Shown here: positions 1 to 12,195 of the stretch, one piece after another
How positions within the stretch are numbered: position 1 is the stretch's first letter
Layout of the letters: every line of letters begins with the position of its first letter
Source of the DNA: Carettochelys insculpta
Taxonomy: Eukaryota > Chordata > Testudines > Carettochelyidae
Length of the DNA: 64,000 bases
Direction: 5' to 3'
Assembly: GCF_033958435.1 (NCBI RefSeq)
Contig: NC_134142.1
Span: 96,853,001-96,917,000 of the forward strand
Notes under the pieces: model-generated
Database searches by the model: none
What the model was told of the DNA's origin: nothing
What the model saw: the letters and a program-made list of their open reading frames with translations, nothing else
Translations under genes and position numbers: made by a program

Positions 1-1043
1 GTAGCAGCGGACAGCTGTACCTTCAGCCCTCCCCCAGCCTGCCCAGTTCCCCACTATGATCTGCGTTCCCTATCATACCTGCATGCCACAAAAATCACAC
101 CACTGTTTTATTTTGGGGGGAGAAGAGAGGTTAAAGTGGCAGGCAAAAGTAGTACTGTCAAGGGTGCTTGAACAGCCTTTTACAGTGGCCCTTGGGACTA
201 GAACAGCAGGTTATCCTTGCCCACCCTCCCTGCCCATGCTTGGGAACCACAACGATGGGGGTGGGCAAGCTCTCTTCAGGGAACCCCGGCCAGCAGATAT
301 CGACTCATGCACCGCTATGTTCGGAGTACCTCTGCAGCTGCAAGAGGGAGCACAGGACCTCTCTTCGCCCTGTAATTGTTGTTACAAGCTTTGCCACAGC
401 CTCACTCTGCTATACTGTGGCCTCACTCTGCTTCACTGGAAATCAAGCATTCTCTGCTGAAACTCATCTTGACTCTGATGCCACTGAGCTGTGCTATGAC
501 ACCATTGAGCAGTGGCCTTTGTCAGCTTACTGTGCTCTGTTTCATTCCACTCCACATGCTGCAGGATGAGATCCTGCCTGCACCTTTTTCTCTTTCTGGA
601 TGTGTCTCGCACACTGGGCAGGGCAGCTGGAAAATGAAAGTAAAATAAAGATACAATTCACACAATGTGCTTTCAACTGGAATGAATGAGTCTGTGTTTA
701 CTGTCAGGGAAAGTTTCTTTTTTGAAGGCCTCTAAAGGCTTATTAGGATAGGGTTCTAAGCATGCATTTCACCATACATCATTACCATCACTTATCCAGC
801 ACATTTCTTTGTAGACATGATAAGCTATAGACTACTGTCCACTTTTTGGGGGAAGGGGAGGGCTGCAAGGCAGGGGAAGCCATCAGGTGTCCTGTGGCAG
901 GGGAAAACATTTTTCAGCCGTTCTTGGAGCAATTCTCCCCAATGAGCAAGGAACACAGTGTCTGGCAGCTGCATGGCAAGATGATAGGTGGAGAAGGGTT
1001 TGATTACAGCTGCATGGATGGTTGCATGGGGAAGGGCGGGGAA
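1..1043. other. METTL15 intron, nothing recognised
   Basis: The stretch is moderately GC-rich and has several short overlapping open frames with no protein resemblance. I see no exon with both splice signals. Confidence 0.5.
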
Positions 1044-1227
1044 ATCCCTGTAAAGTAATAAGAAATGTTGGGTGAAAGGGATTGGGGCAGCGGGGAGATG
1101 CACAGCAGAGCCTGGGAGCTGCGTAGCACAGGGGGATCCCTGTAAAGTAAAAAGAAATGCTGGGTGGAAAGGGACATGGGAGGGGAAATGCCCCACAGAG
1201 CCTGCAAATTGTATTGGAGGGTGGGGA
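1044..1227. repeat. Two-copy imperfect tandem repeat, period about 92 bp
   Basis: The motif ATCCCTGTAAAGTAA begins at 1044 and recurs at 1136. Each is followed by AAGAAATG(T/C)TGGGTG(A/G)AAGGGA and then a purine-rich stretch with CAGAGCCTG. A third, more diverged unit may precede them from about 950. It lies in METTL15 intron and has no coding signature. Confidence 0.7.
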
Positions 1228-2381
1228 ACTGAGTGCCTGCCAGCTACTGCAGGGAAACATAAAAGAGCAGAAAGCATAGTAAAAAAAATCTGATGCGATT
1301 CCTGTGCTTCTGTAGGTTGCCAGGGAAGACATCACACTCCTGAAACTAACAGATATGGAAAAAAGACAACCTGCTCATGTTGTGCGACTGCAAGCCTGAA
1401 AAAGGTGCCAAAATGCTGTGTGGCATCCAGACACCAGATTGCTATCTGGTTTCCTGGCGTGGCAAGGTGTGTTATCATGGAAGCTGCAACAAATCAGGAC
1501 TGCCCGAGAAACTCAAAAAAGGCAAGAGTGCCTGGATGAGGCCTTCAAAGAGCACTCCAAAAAGGAGACACGCTCCATCCCAAGAAACATTAACACGCAA
1601 ACCTGTACCCAACTCTAAACTCAAGTGTATGATATTTCACTGCAATTCCTCGTGCTGGAAATGTCTGTTTAGTAAAGAAGGAAATAAAAAAATCTTTTTT
1701 CTGAGACTTTTCTATTGTCTTTCTTCTAACTTTGAGAATACAGTCAGGGTCCCTGTATTATTTTCAGAGACCGGATGCAATCATGGGACAAAGAAGATCA
1801 TTCAGTGGATGGCCAGTTGAGAATTCAGCTACAGAAGAAAGACATTTCTGTAAACTATTTTTTTGCCGTCTCTGTAGATGTCCTACTTTTTCGTCCTTCC
1901 AAATGGACATTTGCTTCCCATGGAAGGGAAATGAGGAAAACGAGGGAAGGTGCAACATGGATCTCAAAACACCAGCGAGCATATCCAGAATGTTATGCGG
2001 ATGAGGGAACTGTGGGATAGGTTCCCACAATGCACAACTGTAACAGTCAATGTTTGCCAACTGAGTGTGGCAGCAATAAGTTGACTCTGCGAGGAGCACG
2101 TAGGGAGGTGAGGACAGTCAAAAAAATGAAGTTATAAATTCCAGAATTACAAAATTGATCTTAAGAAATCTGAAGTTCTTGTAGTAAAGACGCAGCCTTA
2201 ATTAACCAGTAAGCATGGACAAGTTCTTTTATTCAAATCAGGTTTGCAGATCTTTTCTACTGTTATTTAAACTGCAATCCATGGCCAAAGACGGACAGTT
2301 ATACAGATCAAAGCAACAGTGTCTTCTACCAACAGGTAAACCTCATTACACAACTAAATTGTTGTGTGATTAAAAGGCATA
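1228..2381. other. METTL15 intron, nothing recognised
   Basis: Short open frames occur on both strands, including one of about 147 codons at 1377-1820. Their composition is chance-like with no recognisable domain. No repeat family was identified. Confidence 0.45.
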
Positions 2382-2394
2382 CATAAAAACAAGT
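2382..2394. repeat. Left 13-bp target site duplication of Penelope-like element
   Basis: The 13-mer CATAAAAACAAGT occurs here and again, perfectly, at 4209-4221. The copies bracket the inverted-arm Penelope-like element. Confidence 0.85.
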
Positions 2395-4208
2395 ATCGGA
2401 GGGGTAGCCATGTTAGTCTGGATCTGTAACAGCAACGAAGGGTCCTGTGGCACCTTACAGACTAACAGAAAAGTTTTAAGCATGAGCTTTCGTGAGCACA
2501 GACTCTCTTCATCAGATGCTGGTCTTGGAAATCTGCAGGGCCAGTATAAATAAGCCAGAGCAAGGGTAGGGATAACAAGGTTAGCTCAGTCAGCAAGGGT
2601 GAGGCTTACTACCAGCAGTTGATCTGGAGGTGTGAACACCAAGGGAGGGGGAACTGCTTTTGTATTTAGCCAGACATTCACAGTCTTTGTTTAAGCCAGA
2701 GCTGAGGGCGTCGAATTTGCAGATGAATTGTAGCTCAGAAATTTCTCTTTGGAGTCTGGTCCTGAAATTTTTTTGCTGTAGGATAGCTACGTTTAAGTCT
2801 GCTACTGTGTGGCCTGGGAGACTGCCAATATTTTCATGGCTGACCTGGAACAGCACTTCCTTAGCTCTCATCCACTAACACCCCGTCTCTACTTATGCTA
2901 CATTGATGACATCTTCATCATCTGGACCCATGGGAAGGACACTCTGGAGGAATTCCACCAGGACTTCAACAACTTTCACCCCAACATCAACTTCAGCTTG
3001 GAACATTCCACACAGCAGATCCACTTCCAGGACACCACGGTGCTAATACATGATGGCCACATCAATACCACCCTGTACCGTAAACCCACTGACCACTACG
3101 CCTACCTTCATGCCTCCACCTTCCATCCCAGATACACCACACGATCCATTGTCTACAGCCAAGCACTAAGATATAACTGCATTTGCTCCAACCCCTCCGA
3201 CAGAGGCAAACACCTACAGGATCTCTACCAAGCATTCTTGAAACTGCAATACCCACCTGAGGAAGTGAAAAAACAGATCAACAGAGCCAGACGTGTGCCA
3301 CAAAGCCTCTTACTACAGGACAAGCCCAAGAGAGAAACCAACACAACACCACTAGCCATCACCTACACTCCTCAGCTAAAACCTCTACAGCGCATCATCA
3401 GGGATTTACAACCCATCCTGGACAATGATCCCCCACTTCACAGGCCTTGGGAGGCAGACCAGTCCTTGCCCACAGACAACCCGCCAACCTGAAGCAAATC
3501 CTAACCAGAAACTATACACCGCACCACAGTCACTCTAACTCAGGGACCCATCCATGCAACAAACCTCGTTGCCAGCTCTGCCCACATATCTACACCAGCA
3601 ACACCATTACAGGACCTAACCAGATCAGCCACACCATCGTGGGTTCATTCAGCTGCACATCTACCAATATAATTTATGCCATCGTGTGCCAGCAATGACT
3701 CTCTGCTATATACATCAGACAAACTGGACAGTCTCTACGTAAAACAATAAAACACACACAAATCAGATATCAGAAACGGCAATATCCAAAAACCCGTAGG
3801 AGAGCAGTGCAATCTCCCAGGCCACACAGTAGGAGACTTAAACGTAGCTATCCTACAGCAAAGAAATTTCAGGACCAGACTCCAAAGAGAAATTTCTGAG
3901 CTACTATTCATCTGCAAATTCAACGCCTTCAGCTCAGGCTTAAACAAAGACTGTGAATGTCTGGCTAAATATAAAAGCAGTTTCCCCTCCCTTGGTGTTC
4001 ACACCTCCAGATCAGCTGCTGGTAGTAAGCCTCACCCTTGCTGACTGAGCTAACCTTGTTATCCCCACTCTTGCTCTGGCTTATTTATACCTGGCCCGAG
4101 AGATTTCCAAGACAAGCATCTGACGAAGTGTATCTGTGCTCACGAAAGCTCACACTCAAAACTTTTATCTTAGTCTATAAGGTGCCACAGGACCCTTCGT
4201 TGCTGTTC
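2395..4208 (+). mobile_element. Penelope-like retroelement with inverted arms, 5'-truncated
   Basis: The centre encodes a Penelope-type reverse transcriptase fragment: YLCYIDDIFIIW (YIDD catalytic motif, about 2890-2930), LYRKPTDHYAYLH and YSQALRYNCIC, open from about 2830 to 3492. It is followed in other frames by a degraded GIY-YIG nuclease region (IIYAIVCQQC, then IRQTGQSLRKT, about 3660-3760). Penelope-like elements are known to pair RT with GIY-YIG. The left arm (about 2428-2820) is the inverted copy of the right arm (about 3815-4207), including the stretch that reads CGAAGGGTCCTGTGGCACCTTA on one side. The left arm extends about 33 bases further. Frameshifts make the element inactive. 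The 13-bp flanking duplication shows that the whole inverted structure entered as one unit. Confidence 0.88.
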
Positions 4209-4221
4209 CATAAAAACAAGT
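4209..4221. repeat. Right 13-bp target site duplication of Penelope-like element
   Basis: This is the exact second copy of CATAAAAACAAGT, fixing the right boundary of the element. Confidence 0.85.
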
Positions 4222-6815
4222 GAACCAAAAGTATCAAAGATGTAGGGCCAAGATTAACTCAAAAATAACAACACGTCTGTGATTTGTTCATCAAGAAATC
4301 AGAGGTGAGACCATTACACTGGCACTTGTTGGCTAAAATGCTTCATTCTGCTACAATCACAGATATTGAAGAGTTAGTAGATTTCACAGCTAAACAGTCA
4401 CATTTCATTTCCAAGATCAAAGACTAAAACATACCCTCACAGGCAAGTGAGTACCAAAACATTCTCCTGAGACAAGATAAGAAAGGAGGTCTGTGCCAAG
4501 TTTCCAGCACACAAGAAATGGCTCCATAATCACTGGGGAGCCCAAGAATATAGAGAGGACAAAATGAAATAGTCTAGTTCACACCCAAGAAACCAACACT
4601 GAAACACTAGTGGTTTTGCAAAAGACTCCAAACTCTCGAAGATTACGGAAAATTGGAGAAAATTCCACCAAATCTAGATATTGCCAATATTTTCAGTAAT
4701 TTTCAAGTAAGCTGCAGGCCTAGACTTGGCATAGAAGCACCAATGTTGGTTGACCTCACTGTAACAAACAGAGATCAAACACACATGCTAATGTTCTTTT
4801 GAGAGCCTTCAAAGCCATAGACAAGGAATTGCTTCTCAGGTCAGCTTCAAAACCCGGGGAAATGCAGAGGAAAGAGAACAACTTTTAAAAAAAAGGAGAG
4901 AAAATATTATTGCTTCATGTCTTCTATTATGTTTGCATACCATGTGTGCATCCTATGAACTTCAAATGGGTTTTATGGATGCAAGAAAGGGAAACACTTG
5001 GCCCCAAGTGTTCTGTTCATTGGTGAGGTCGATAAACTGATAGGATTTTCATTTACATAAATGAACATGACTCATGTATAACATATTTAATCTATACATT
5101 TCCTTTGACAACTTTTTTTTTTAATTTGCTGTAGCCTTATTTGCTGTAAGCAGAATACTGAATTTTGTTTTGTAAAATAAAGCCTGTTCTTTCTTGAATA
5201 GGAAAGTTAAATATATTTGTGATGATGTATTAATATATTTTATATTGAATAATTAAAAAAATTAGAACTTGTTATACGTGAAACTGGATTACCATTCCTA
5301 TAGCTTTTAATTATTTGTATATGTTTGTTTACAGAAAAAACAAATGCAAACCATTTGGCTTACTGAAAGACAGAGGGACTCCTAAATTAAACGAGGAAAA
5401 ATATTTTTACAAAAAAAAAACAAAACACCCACACTGAGCTCAGAACAACGTTTCATATGTGCCTCATGCACTATTTGTTAAATTAGCCTAACTATTAAAG
5501 CCTCATTCTGGAATCATTCTAAAACTGGTATCTTAATTGTTTCAGTTTCATGCTGCAGTGGGTGTTAAATTTTATCTGTTGTACTTTCTAAATGCCAACT
5601 CTATCAGGGTCTAGCATTTACTTGTACCCACTGAATAGACTTAGGTAACCAAGAATGAACTTTTGAATAACAGTGGCCGAAATGAAATTTTAATTCTCTA
5701 ATTATCCTCTCCTACTGACAGACAAGTAATTAAAAAAATAGTTGAAAATGATGTTTTGGCTCCCATCTCATGTATTTTTCCTATTCACTTGGAAGAACAA
5801 AGATAAGTTTTCTACAGCATTTGTTAATATTATCATCATCTCTTGTAACAAAATAAAATTTAATATGTAACAAGTGGTGGCGAATGCATTCCAACTCTTT
5901 ACTTACCTAACGCCATATATTTTATCAAAATACAGAAAAGGAAAAAAAAAACAGTACTGTCAAAGTTAACTAAAACTAACAAAAGTGATATTTTTTTCCT
6001 GGACAAAACATTTAAAAATATATTATTGGGCATGGAAAAAGATTACAGAATACTTTCTCTGGCTGAAATAAATGAGTCTCCCACTAACAGTCTACCAGTG
6101 GAAGCTCCAAATTGATGTACTAATATGCAAAAATCCCATTAACAGGTAAGAAAACTCATTTCCTCATTCTTAGTACACCAATTTAGAGTAGATACATTCT
6201 ATCTCGCAATATTCTGGCCTAAAGAAATTTTAAACGACACGGGGAAAAAAAAAGAGAGGCCGGGCGGGGGTAGAGGAGACACAAAATCCTGCATAGGCAA
6301 GATTAAAAATTGCCTCTCTGTCTGTACTCCAGGTAACATTAACAGCAGAATGGGTTAAACAGGACTCTGAAAGCAATCCATCTAAACTTAACCAAATGTC
6401 ATTACTGTACATGCTGGAAAAAGAGACAGTCCCTGATGTATGGAGCTCACAATTTAAGTTACATCACTTGTCAATCAAAGGCTTCCCTCTCTCCATATAG
6501 TAGAACAGCTTCCTTCTAAGGGAAAATATTCTGTAGTCCCATAAGAAATGGGAGGCCCCGAACAATTTTTTTTTCTGTACAACATCTAATATTATTTAGG
6601 AAGATCAATAGTTCACATTTTAGCCTTTGCAAAGAATGAAACAAAGTAAAAAAGAAAAAAAAAAAAACCACCCCACTGAAAGATGAGGAATATTCAGGCA
6701 TTGTCAAGTAAATATTTCAGTGCCCTAATTTTATTATTCATTTATTTCATAGGCATTCACCAGCCAAGTATCCAAACACCTTCATAAACGAATTCATTAA
6801 AATTTAACATCCATG
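4222..6815. other. AT-rich METTL15 intron
   Basis: AT-rich sequence with many homopolymer A and T runs, few open frames above 60 codons, and no recognised gene or repeat. Confidence 0.5.
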
Positions 6816-6819
6816 TGAG

Positions 6820-6905
6820 ATGAGCGTCATCCTTATTTTAGGAATAGGAAAAAAGAAGCAGATAGGCGAGTTTATTTGCCAAAGGTCACTCAGCATGCTT
6901 TTAAT
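6820..6905 (-). repeat. SINE 3' fragment (MIR/CORE-like), antisense
   Basis: The stretch reading about CATCCTTATTTTAGGAATAGG and then GCCAAAGGTCACTCAGCATG matches the typical reverse complement of vertebrate SINE tails (catccccattttacagatgg, then gcccaaggtcacccagcag). It is diverged and short, so the subfamily is not assigned. Confidence 0.5.
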
Positions 6906-7654
6906 GCTGTTTTATTAGTTAGTTAACTGAATTCATTATTTCTATATATTATGTCCTTCAAGGCTTTGGTTCCTAATATCTCATAGCCTCTCACAAATTG
7001 CTTTTATAATTAAATTAGAAGAGGAAAAAACGTCTTACCTTCTCTTCAAACTCCCAAACATTTTTGTAACTTTCAGTGAACTAGATAGTGAACTTAACTA
7101 CCTTAACATAGTAAAATGAAAAGAGGGAAAGAAAAAGCAAAAATCATTGCCTATGCACCTGCAAAGGAGCTACAGCTAGCCAAAAGCTAGTTTACTGCTT
7201 TAACAGACTCTGGTTCCAGGTGCCTAACCAATATCTGACACCAGCTTAGAGGTTTGAGTCTCTTCAAAACGTTGGCAATAAACACATCCTGCTCAAACAT
7301 TATTTGTCTTTATTTAATTTTACATTATTTTAATGGATTATAGAAAAATCTAGGGCTTGATACAGATTGTTAATTTCAAATTTAATCTTTTTTCTTAAAA
7401 TATTTGTTTTTATAGTACTATTTTATTTTTAGAAAAATCTTTTATCAACCATAGCTCTAGTAGGTGGTCTAGTTTTTCAAGATTTCTAGATCCAAAGTAG
7501 TAGATCAAAAGGAAGAGTGGATATGAAAAGAACTAGCAAAGAACCATCATATCCCACAATTCTTCCTTAATACTCCATGTGGAGAGGCTTCTATCTCATT
7601 ACTTCAATTTCACCCTTTGCAATATGTATATAGGATGGGGCAAGAAGGAGGTTG

Positions 7655-7862
7655 GAGTTATTCCACCATAACGTCCACTTCAGAAGTCTGCACAATATGA
7701 AAGTTGGCCTCTAGAAAAGTGGCCCACAGCTGACTGAAGCGTTCATTTTCCTCTCTCTCCTTAGCTGGAGCAAACAGCAACTCATGGACATGTTCTTTAG
7801 TATGCTGCCGAGAATGACGACAATCCCTGCTTTTCTGTCCTTCCAAGGCATTGAGGTTATTG
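7655..7862 (-). other. Orphan exon-like open frame with splice acceptor (unrecognised)
   Basis: On the minus strand a long pyrimidine tract followed by CATTTTGTAG (AG at 7864-7863) precedes an open frame of about 68 codons. It ends with a stop near 7658. The predicted peptide is hydrophilic and charged (AKEREENERFSQLW, then EANFHIVQTSEVDVMVE). Possible AATAAA signals on the same strand lie about 230 and 340 bases further on (near 7425 and 7311). I do not recognise the protein. Joining it directly to the METTL15 exon above, which ends in phase 0, would hit a stop at the second codon, so it is not a simple alternative METTL15 end. It may be an old retrocopy, a fragment of an unknown intronic gene, or chance. 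Confidence 0.25.
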
Positions 7863-7954
7863 CTACAAAATGAGGAAGAAACAAGGCAGAGAGCACAGAA
7901 AGAAGATAGTGGAAGCTGGCTGACATCAGGAAATATGGTCGCTAATTGGGCCAC

Positions 7955-10334
7955 TAGCTATCATTCAGATAAACATCTGCCAGTTTAAAATACTGTATTG
8001 CAGCATGGAGCTGTACACGGAAAAGGAAAAGTATTTACCTTGTCAAGAACTTCTTTTTAAAAGTGGTTGTATAAGAAAACCACAGGATAAAATTAACTAT
8101 TTTAATTTTAATCATTTGTTCACAATGATGTTACAGAGGTGGAGGAGAGTGGGGAGGGGAAGAGAATAACACATCAATTACATTCACCTTTGTTAATAGG
8201 ACTGTTTTGAATATGAAAAAATTAAATAAAAAAAAAATCCCTCAAAGGATTCTGAAAGACTGGAACTCACGAGCACAATAAAGAATATAATTATTAAAGA
8301 TGTGACCTGTCAAGAGAAAAATTACAAACAAATGCAATACAGTTCATTAATAGGAGCAGAATGCATAAAGACAACTGTAGACCTGAAAACAAAATATGTA
8401 ATAGTAAAGAACGATTAAAGTAATTTTGCAAAAACGAAAACACTGCAGTAGGACGTCAATCAGTAACATTGAGTTGACAACTGTGCTTTAATTAAATTTG
8501 AGACTATTACCAATTAGTTAGTCTACAGCACTACAGGCTTCATGCTGCCTATGACTCAGTGCACTGACTCATCCAGCAAAACTTTTCTTACAGAAGAAAT
8601 ATCCAAGCATCCATAAGGATGAAAGATCAAAAGAAAAGCAGGTTCACTGACCTTAACAAAAGCCTTGTGTTAAATTTAGATGACCAGAAAAATATAAAAT
8701 TGCCTTTCAATAAAGTTTGGTAGGAAGAGGCAGTTTGAAAACTATGGATTTATATTCATTTAACGTAATGGAATAATATTTAAAATATTTGGTTTTAAAT
8801 AAGAAATGAAAAAACCAACTGCATGTAGTGTGTTAATTTATACAAACTGAAGCTTAAAGTGCAAGGTCTGTAAAACTTACCTTATTACAGTGGCACAAGT
8901 AGGGATTTCTACCTTTGCCTGACATTTTGCCTTAGTAGACGCAGTTTTCAGTTGCTTTTAAATCCTGCCAAACTTAGCATCAGTGGAAAGTATACAAATT
9001 CTATGAGTGAATTACCCTTCATCCACAATTTAAAACACAACAGACGGGAGAACACTGAAATTAAGATTTTCCCCAGTAATCTCAAGTTTGTGAATATTTT
9101 TATTAACTTCTGCTCTCCAAAAATAATGAGAGCCAGAAGTGATGAAATAACATGTGGCCAACTCTACAGTGTTATTCCTGACCAGGACCAAAAGCACAAA
9201 TATCAACACCAAATATCAACTATCAAATATCAACTCCTGTAAACCGAGAACTTGGGTAGCTATCCAGGCAAAATTCAGAAGCCCGCAGCTGATTGGCAGA
9301 GTGCCCTTGGCTGCCCACAGCTGTAAGTGGGTGTTTCAACTAGCCGGGTACCAAACAAAATTTACTCCACCCAAGGATGTAAAGTTAGAGGGAACACTGA
9401 TCAACAAAGCCATTAAGAATTCTACACGTTAGATCCCCATCCAAATTTTGGTAAGCTTAAAGGGTTTAAGTCATTTGGGCAAGCTTCAAAAGAGTAGTTG
9501 TACTTCAGGATGTTTATTCCAGCAATCATGTTCACTTCAAGTTTTTGAGCTCATTAATCATTATTACATAAATACAATTCATTTTTAGACGTTTAAAAAG
9601 TCTTTACAACTTAGAATTCAATCCTGAAATAGGGCAAAAAAGTGCCTAAAAATAGTTTCACACACACTACAGAGAGGGAGGGATTTGTGTCTCTTGGCTG
9701 ACGAGCGATCTTCTGCGCCATGATTATTGTATTGTGCAACCACATAGGCTGATAAATTCATTATGAATTTAGCTGGGCCTTTCAAGTTGTTTCGTCTATT
9801 TCTATTTGTTGCACTTAAGTCATATTAAACAAACAAACAAACTGATTTGAAGGAAAATGGAAATGAGGATCTCCATCCTGGCAAGCAAGCAATTTTCCAT
9901 TCAATTCAGTAGGACTGAGTGCTTTCAAAGTCAGATTTTTTTACAAAACTTTTTTTAAGCCGACAGAGCAGCGTCAGATGAAACACTTTTCGATGGAGCG
10001 TATGATACAGATGAAATTTCAAGTTCAGTCTACTGTGTGACAATGGCTTTCTGTACAGTCCTAAATAGTAGTAGTAGTAGTACCACCAGTACCTGTTTGA
10101 TCGTATACCAGATACTAAGAAGGCATCCAACTACAACATAAAAATGATTCTAGTATACTTTTTTTCTGAAAAATTTTGGAATGTTTCAAAGTGAATATAT
10201 CAGACTGAGAACAATAAAAGTTTCTGAAGATTTTTCACCAGTTTGCAATCTCTACAGAGACCACAAAATACTCAAACAATTACCCACCTCCAACCCCAAG
10301 GATGTTGACAAATATTTTTCTATGACATCCTAAT
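7955..10334. other. METTL15 intron, no gene
   Basis: AT-rich intron. A short (TAG)n tract is at about 10067-10085. The segment 9240-9400 is less AT-rich and may be an old interspersed repeat, but I cannot name it. Confidence 0.45.
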
Positions 10335-10337
10335 ATT

Positions 10338-10738
10338 GGTTGTGTTTACACTAGCCCAAAACTTCGAAATGACCATTTGCATGGCCATTTCAAAGTTTAC
10401 TAACAAAGCGCTGAAATACATATTCAGTGCCTCATTAGAATGCCAGCAGCTGCGGCACTTCGAAATTGACACGGCTCGCTGCCGCGCGGCTTGTCTAGAC
10501 AGGGCTCCTTTTTGAAAGGACCCCGGCAACTTTGAAATCCCCTTATTCCTATCTGCTGTTAGGAATAAGTGGATTTCGAAGTTGGTGGGGACCTTTCAAA
10601 AAGGAGCCCCGTCTGGATGAGCCGCACAGTGGCGAGCTGCGTAAATTTCGAAGTGCTGCGGTTGCCAGCATTCTAATGAGGCGCTGAATATGTATTTGCG
10701 TGGCCATCTCGAAGTTTTGGGCTAGTGCAGACATAGCC
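10338..10738. mobile_element. Fold-back MITE, TTCGAA-rich type, 401 bp
   Basis: The termini are GGTTGTGTTTACAC and GTGCAGACATAGCC, imperfect inverted repeats. The two halves are near-complete inverted copies around about 10555, sharing motifs such as GGCCAT, TTCGAA, AGGAGCCC and GCGCTGAATA. A 3-bp target duplication, ATT, flanks the element (10335-10337 and 10739-10741). It is noncoding and open frames inside it are palindrome artefacts. Confidence 0.85.
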
Positions 10739-11436
10739 ATTGTGTGGTATTTCCTCTTATGTCCATTCTACCAAATGAAAGCTTTTATTAACTAATATAC
10801 AAAGCTAGAAAGTTGTCTTATTACCCTCCAATAAATTTGGAAGTACAAATAGAGCAACTCTACTCTCAAATCAGTGTATCAATAAAAGAATAGGGGAAAG
10901 TCACTAACATGATCTACCAGTCAGCACTAGAAAGCAGTACAATTTGCTCATTTGACAAAAATCTGCAACACATGTAACCCCGATTGCATTATCATCACCA
11001 TTTCAGCTTCCCCCCATAAGAAAAAGAAAACAGGGCACTGAGAAGCTATGTAGGGTTCCAAAACGAATTGTAATCATGAACTAACTCTTGGCTACCATCT
11101 TAGATTCTCTAAGTGATAGGAAGAAAACCTTTTGACATATTTTAAAATATTAAACAGCTCTTTTTCTTTAAATAATGTTACAGCTCCAGAGCAATGTTAT
11201 GTGTGGTATGAATGATAGTTTAGTGCTTTAAGAATAAATGGCTAATATTCTATTAGGTTTTTTCAGCAAGATATTTATATTTCTCCACCATTCTCACAAA
11301 GCACTTGGAAAAATTTATTTCAATGATATTGAAAGGCATTTCTCTTAAGGTTTTCCAAAAATGTTCCCAACTGGAAATTTCAAATGCTGATGAGTATGCC
11401 AGAATTTCTACATAAATTACTTGACTTATACCCTTG

Positions 11437-11836
11437 GGCTGTGTCTACACTTGCATGCCTCTTTTGAAAGAGGTATGCAAATGAGGTAAATTGAAAATGC
11501 AAATGAGGTACAAATGTGCATGGCACCTCATTTGCATATTATTTCAAAATAGATTCTTTTGAAAGAAGAAAACCAGTGTAGACAGTGCTCTTTTGAAAGT
11601 AAACCCCACCTTCGAAAGAATCCTTCTTCCCTGCAGAAAAGGGAAGAAGGATTCTTTCAAAGATGGGGTTTACTGTCAAAAGAGCAGTGTCTACACTGGT
11701 TTTCTTCCTTCGAAAGCAGCGATTTCAAAATAATATGCCAATGAGGTGTATGTATGCAAATGGTGCCTCATTTGCATTTTGATTTACCTCATTTGCATAC
11801 CTCTTTCGAAAGAGGAATGCAAGTGTAGACACAGCC
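11437..11836. mobile_element. Fold-back MITE, AAATGAGG type, 400 bp
   Basis: The termini are GGCTGTGTCTACAC and GTGTAGACACAGCC, a perfect 14-bp inverted pair. Both halves contain CCTCTTTCGAAAGAGG-like blocks, GCAAATGAGG and GAAGAAGGATTCTTT in mirror order. A 3-bp duplication, TTG, flanks it (11434-11436 and 11837-11839). The interior resembles the elements at 20581 and 30458. Confidence 0.88.
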
Positions 11837-11839
11837 TTG

Positions 11840-12195
11840 TACTTTGGGTGGTGCGTTTGTCATCTACAAGTCACCTCCACTTTACTTGGTCTCGGGGCAA
11901 AACTTCTAACAGACCACAGGAGTATCCCAGTTGTTGTCCTTTAATCTCAGCAGATCTTCTCCACGTTGTTCAAGGTCTGCCTCTTTTGCATTTTCCTTGC
12001 GGGTTCCATTTGAGAGCCTTGCAGACTATGCCAGATGATGGTTTTCTGAGAGCATGGCCTAGTCATCCCCATTTTCTTCGCTTGAGTTGAACATCAAGTA
12101 GTTCTTGTCCTGCTCTGTTCCAAAGCTCCTCATTTGTGACAAAGTCTTGCCATTTGATGCAGGGGATGCACCTCAGGCATCTGTTTATGAATGTG
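11840..12195 (-). mobile_element. LINE 3' fragment (non-LTR RT C-terminal region), family 1
   Basis: Read on the minus strand, one frame with two stops contains INRCLRCIPCIKWQDFV, NEELWNRAGQ, KRRKWG and [11 protein letters not shown], then [12 protein letters not shown] and a final PRDQVKWR. This is the typical C-terminal thumb region of a non-LTR reverse transcriptase (the WLGH-R-RGRP-W pattern). It differs from the LINE at 20.9 and 24.6 kb. The clade is not assigned. The MITE at 11437 lies against its 3' end. Confidence 0.75.

Noticed and set aside
10320..10740. Open frames on both strands over the palindrome
   Set aside because: They mirror each other because the MITE is an inverted repeat; translations are not protein-like. 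The same applies at 50851-51215 and 54834-55139.
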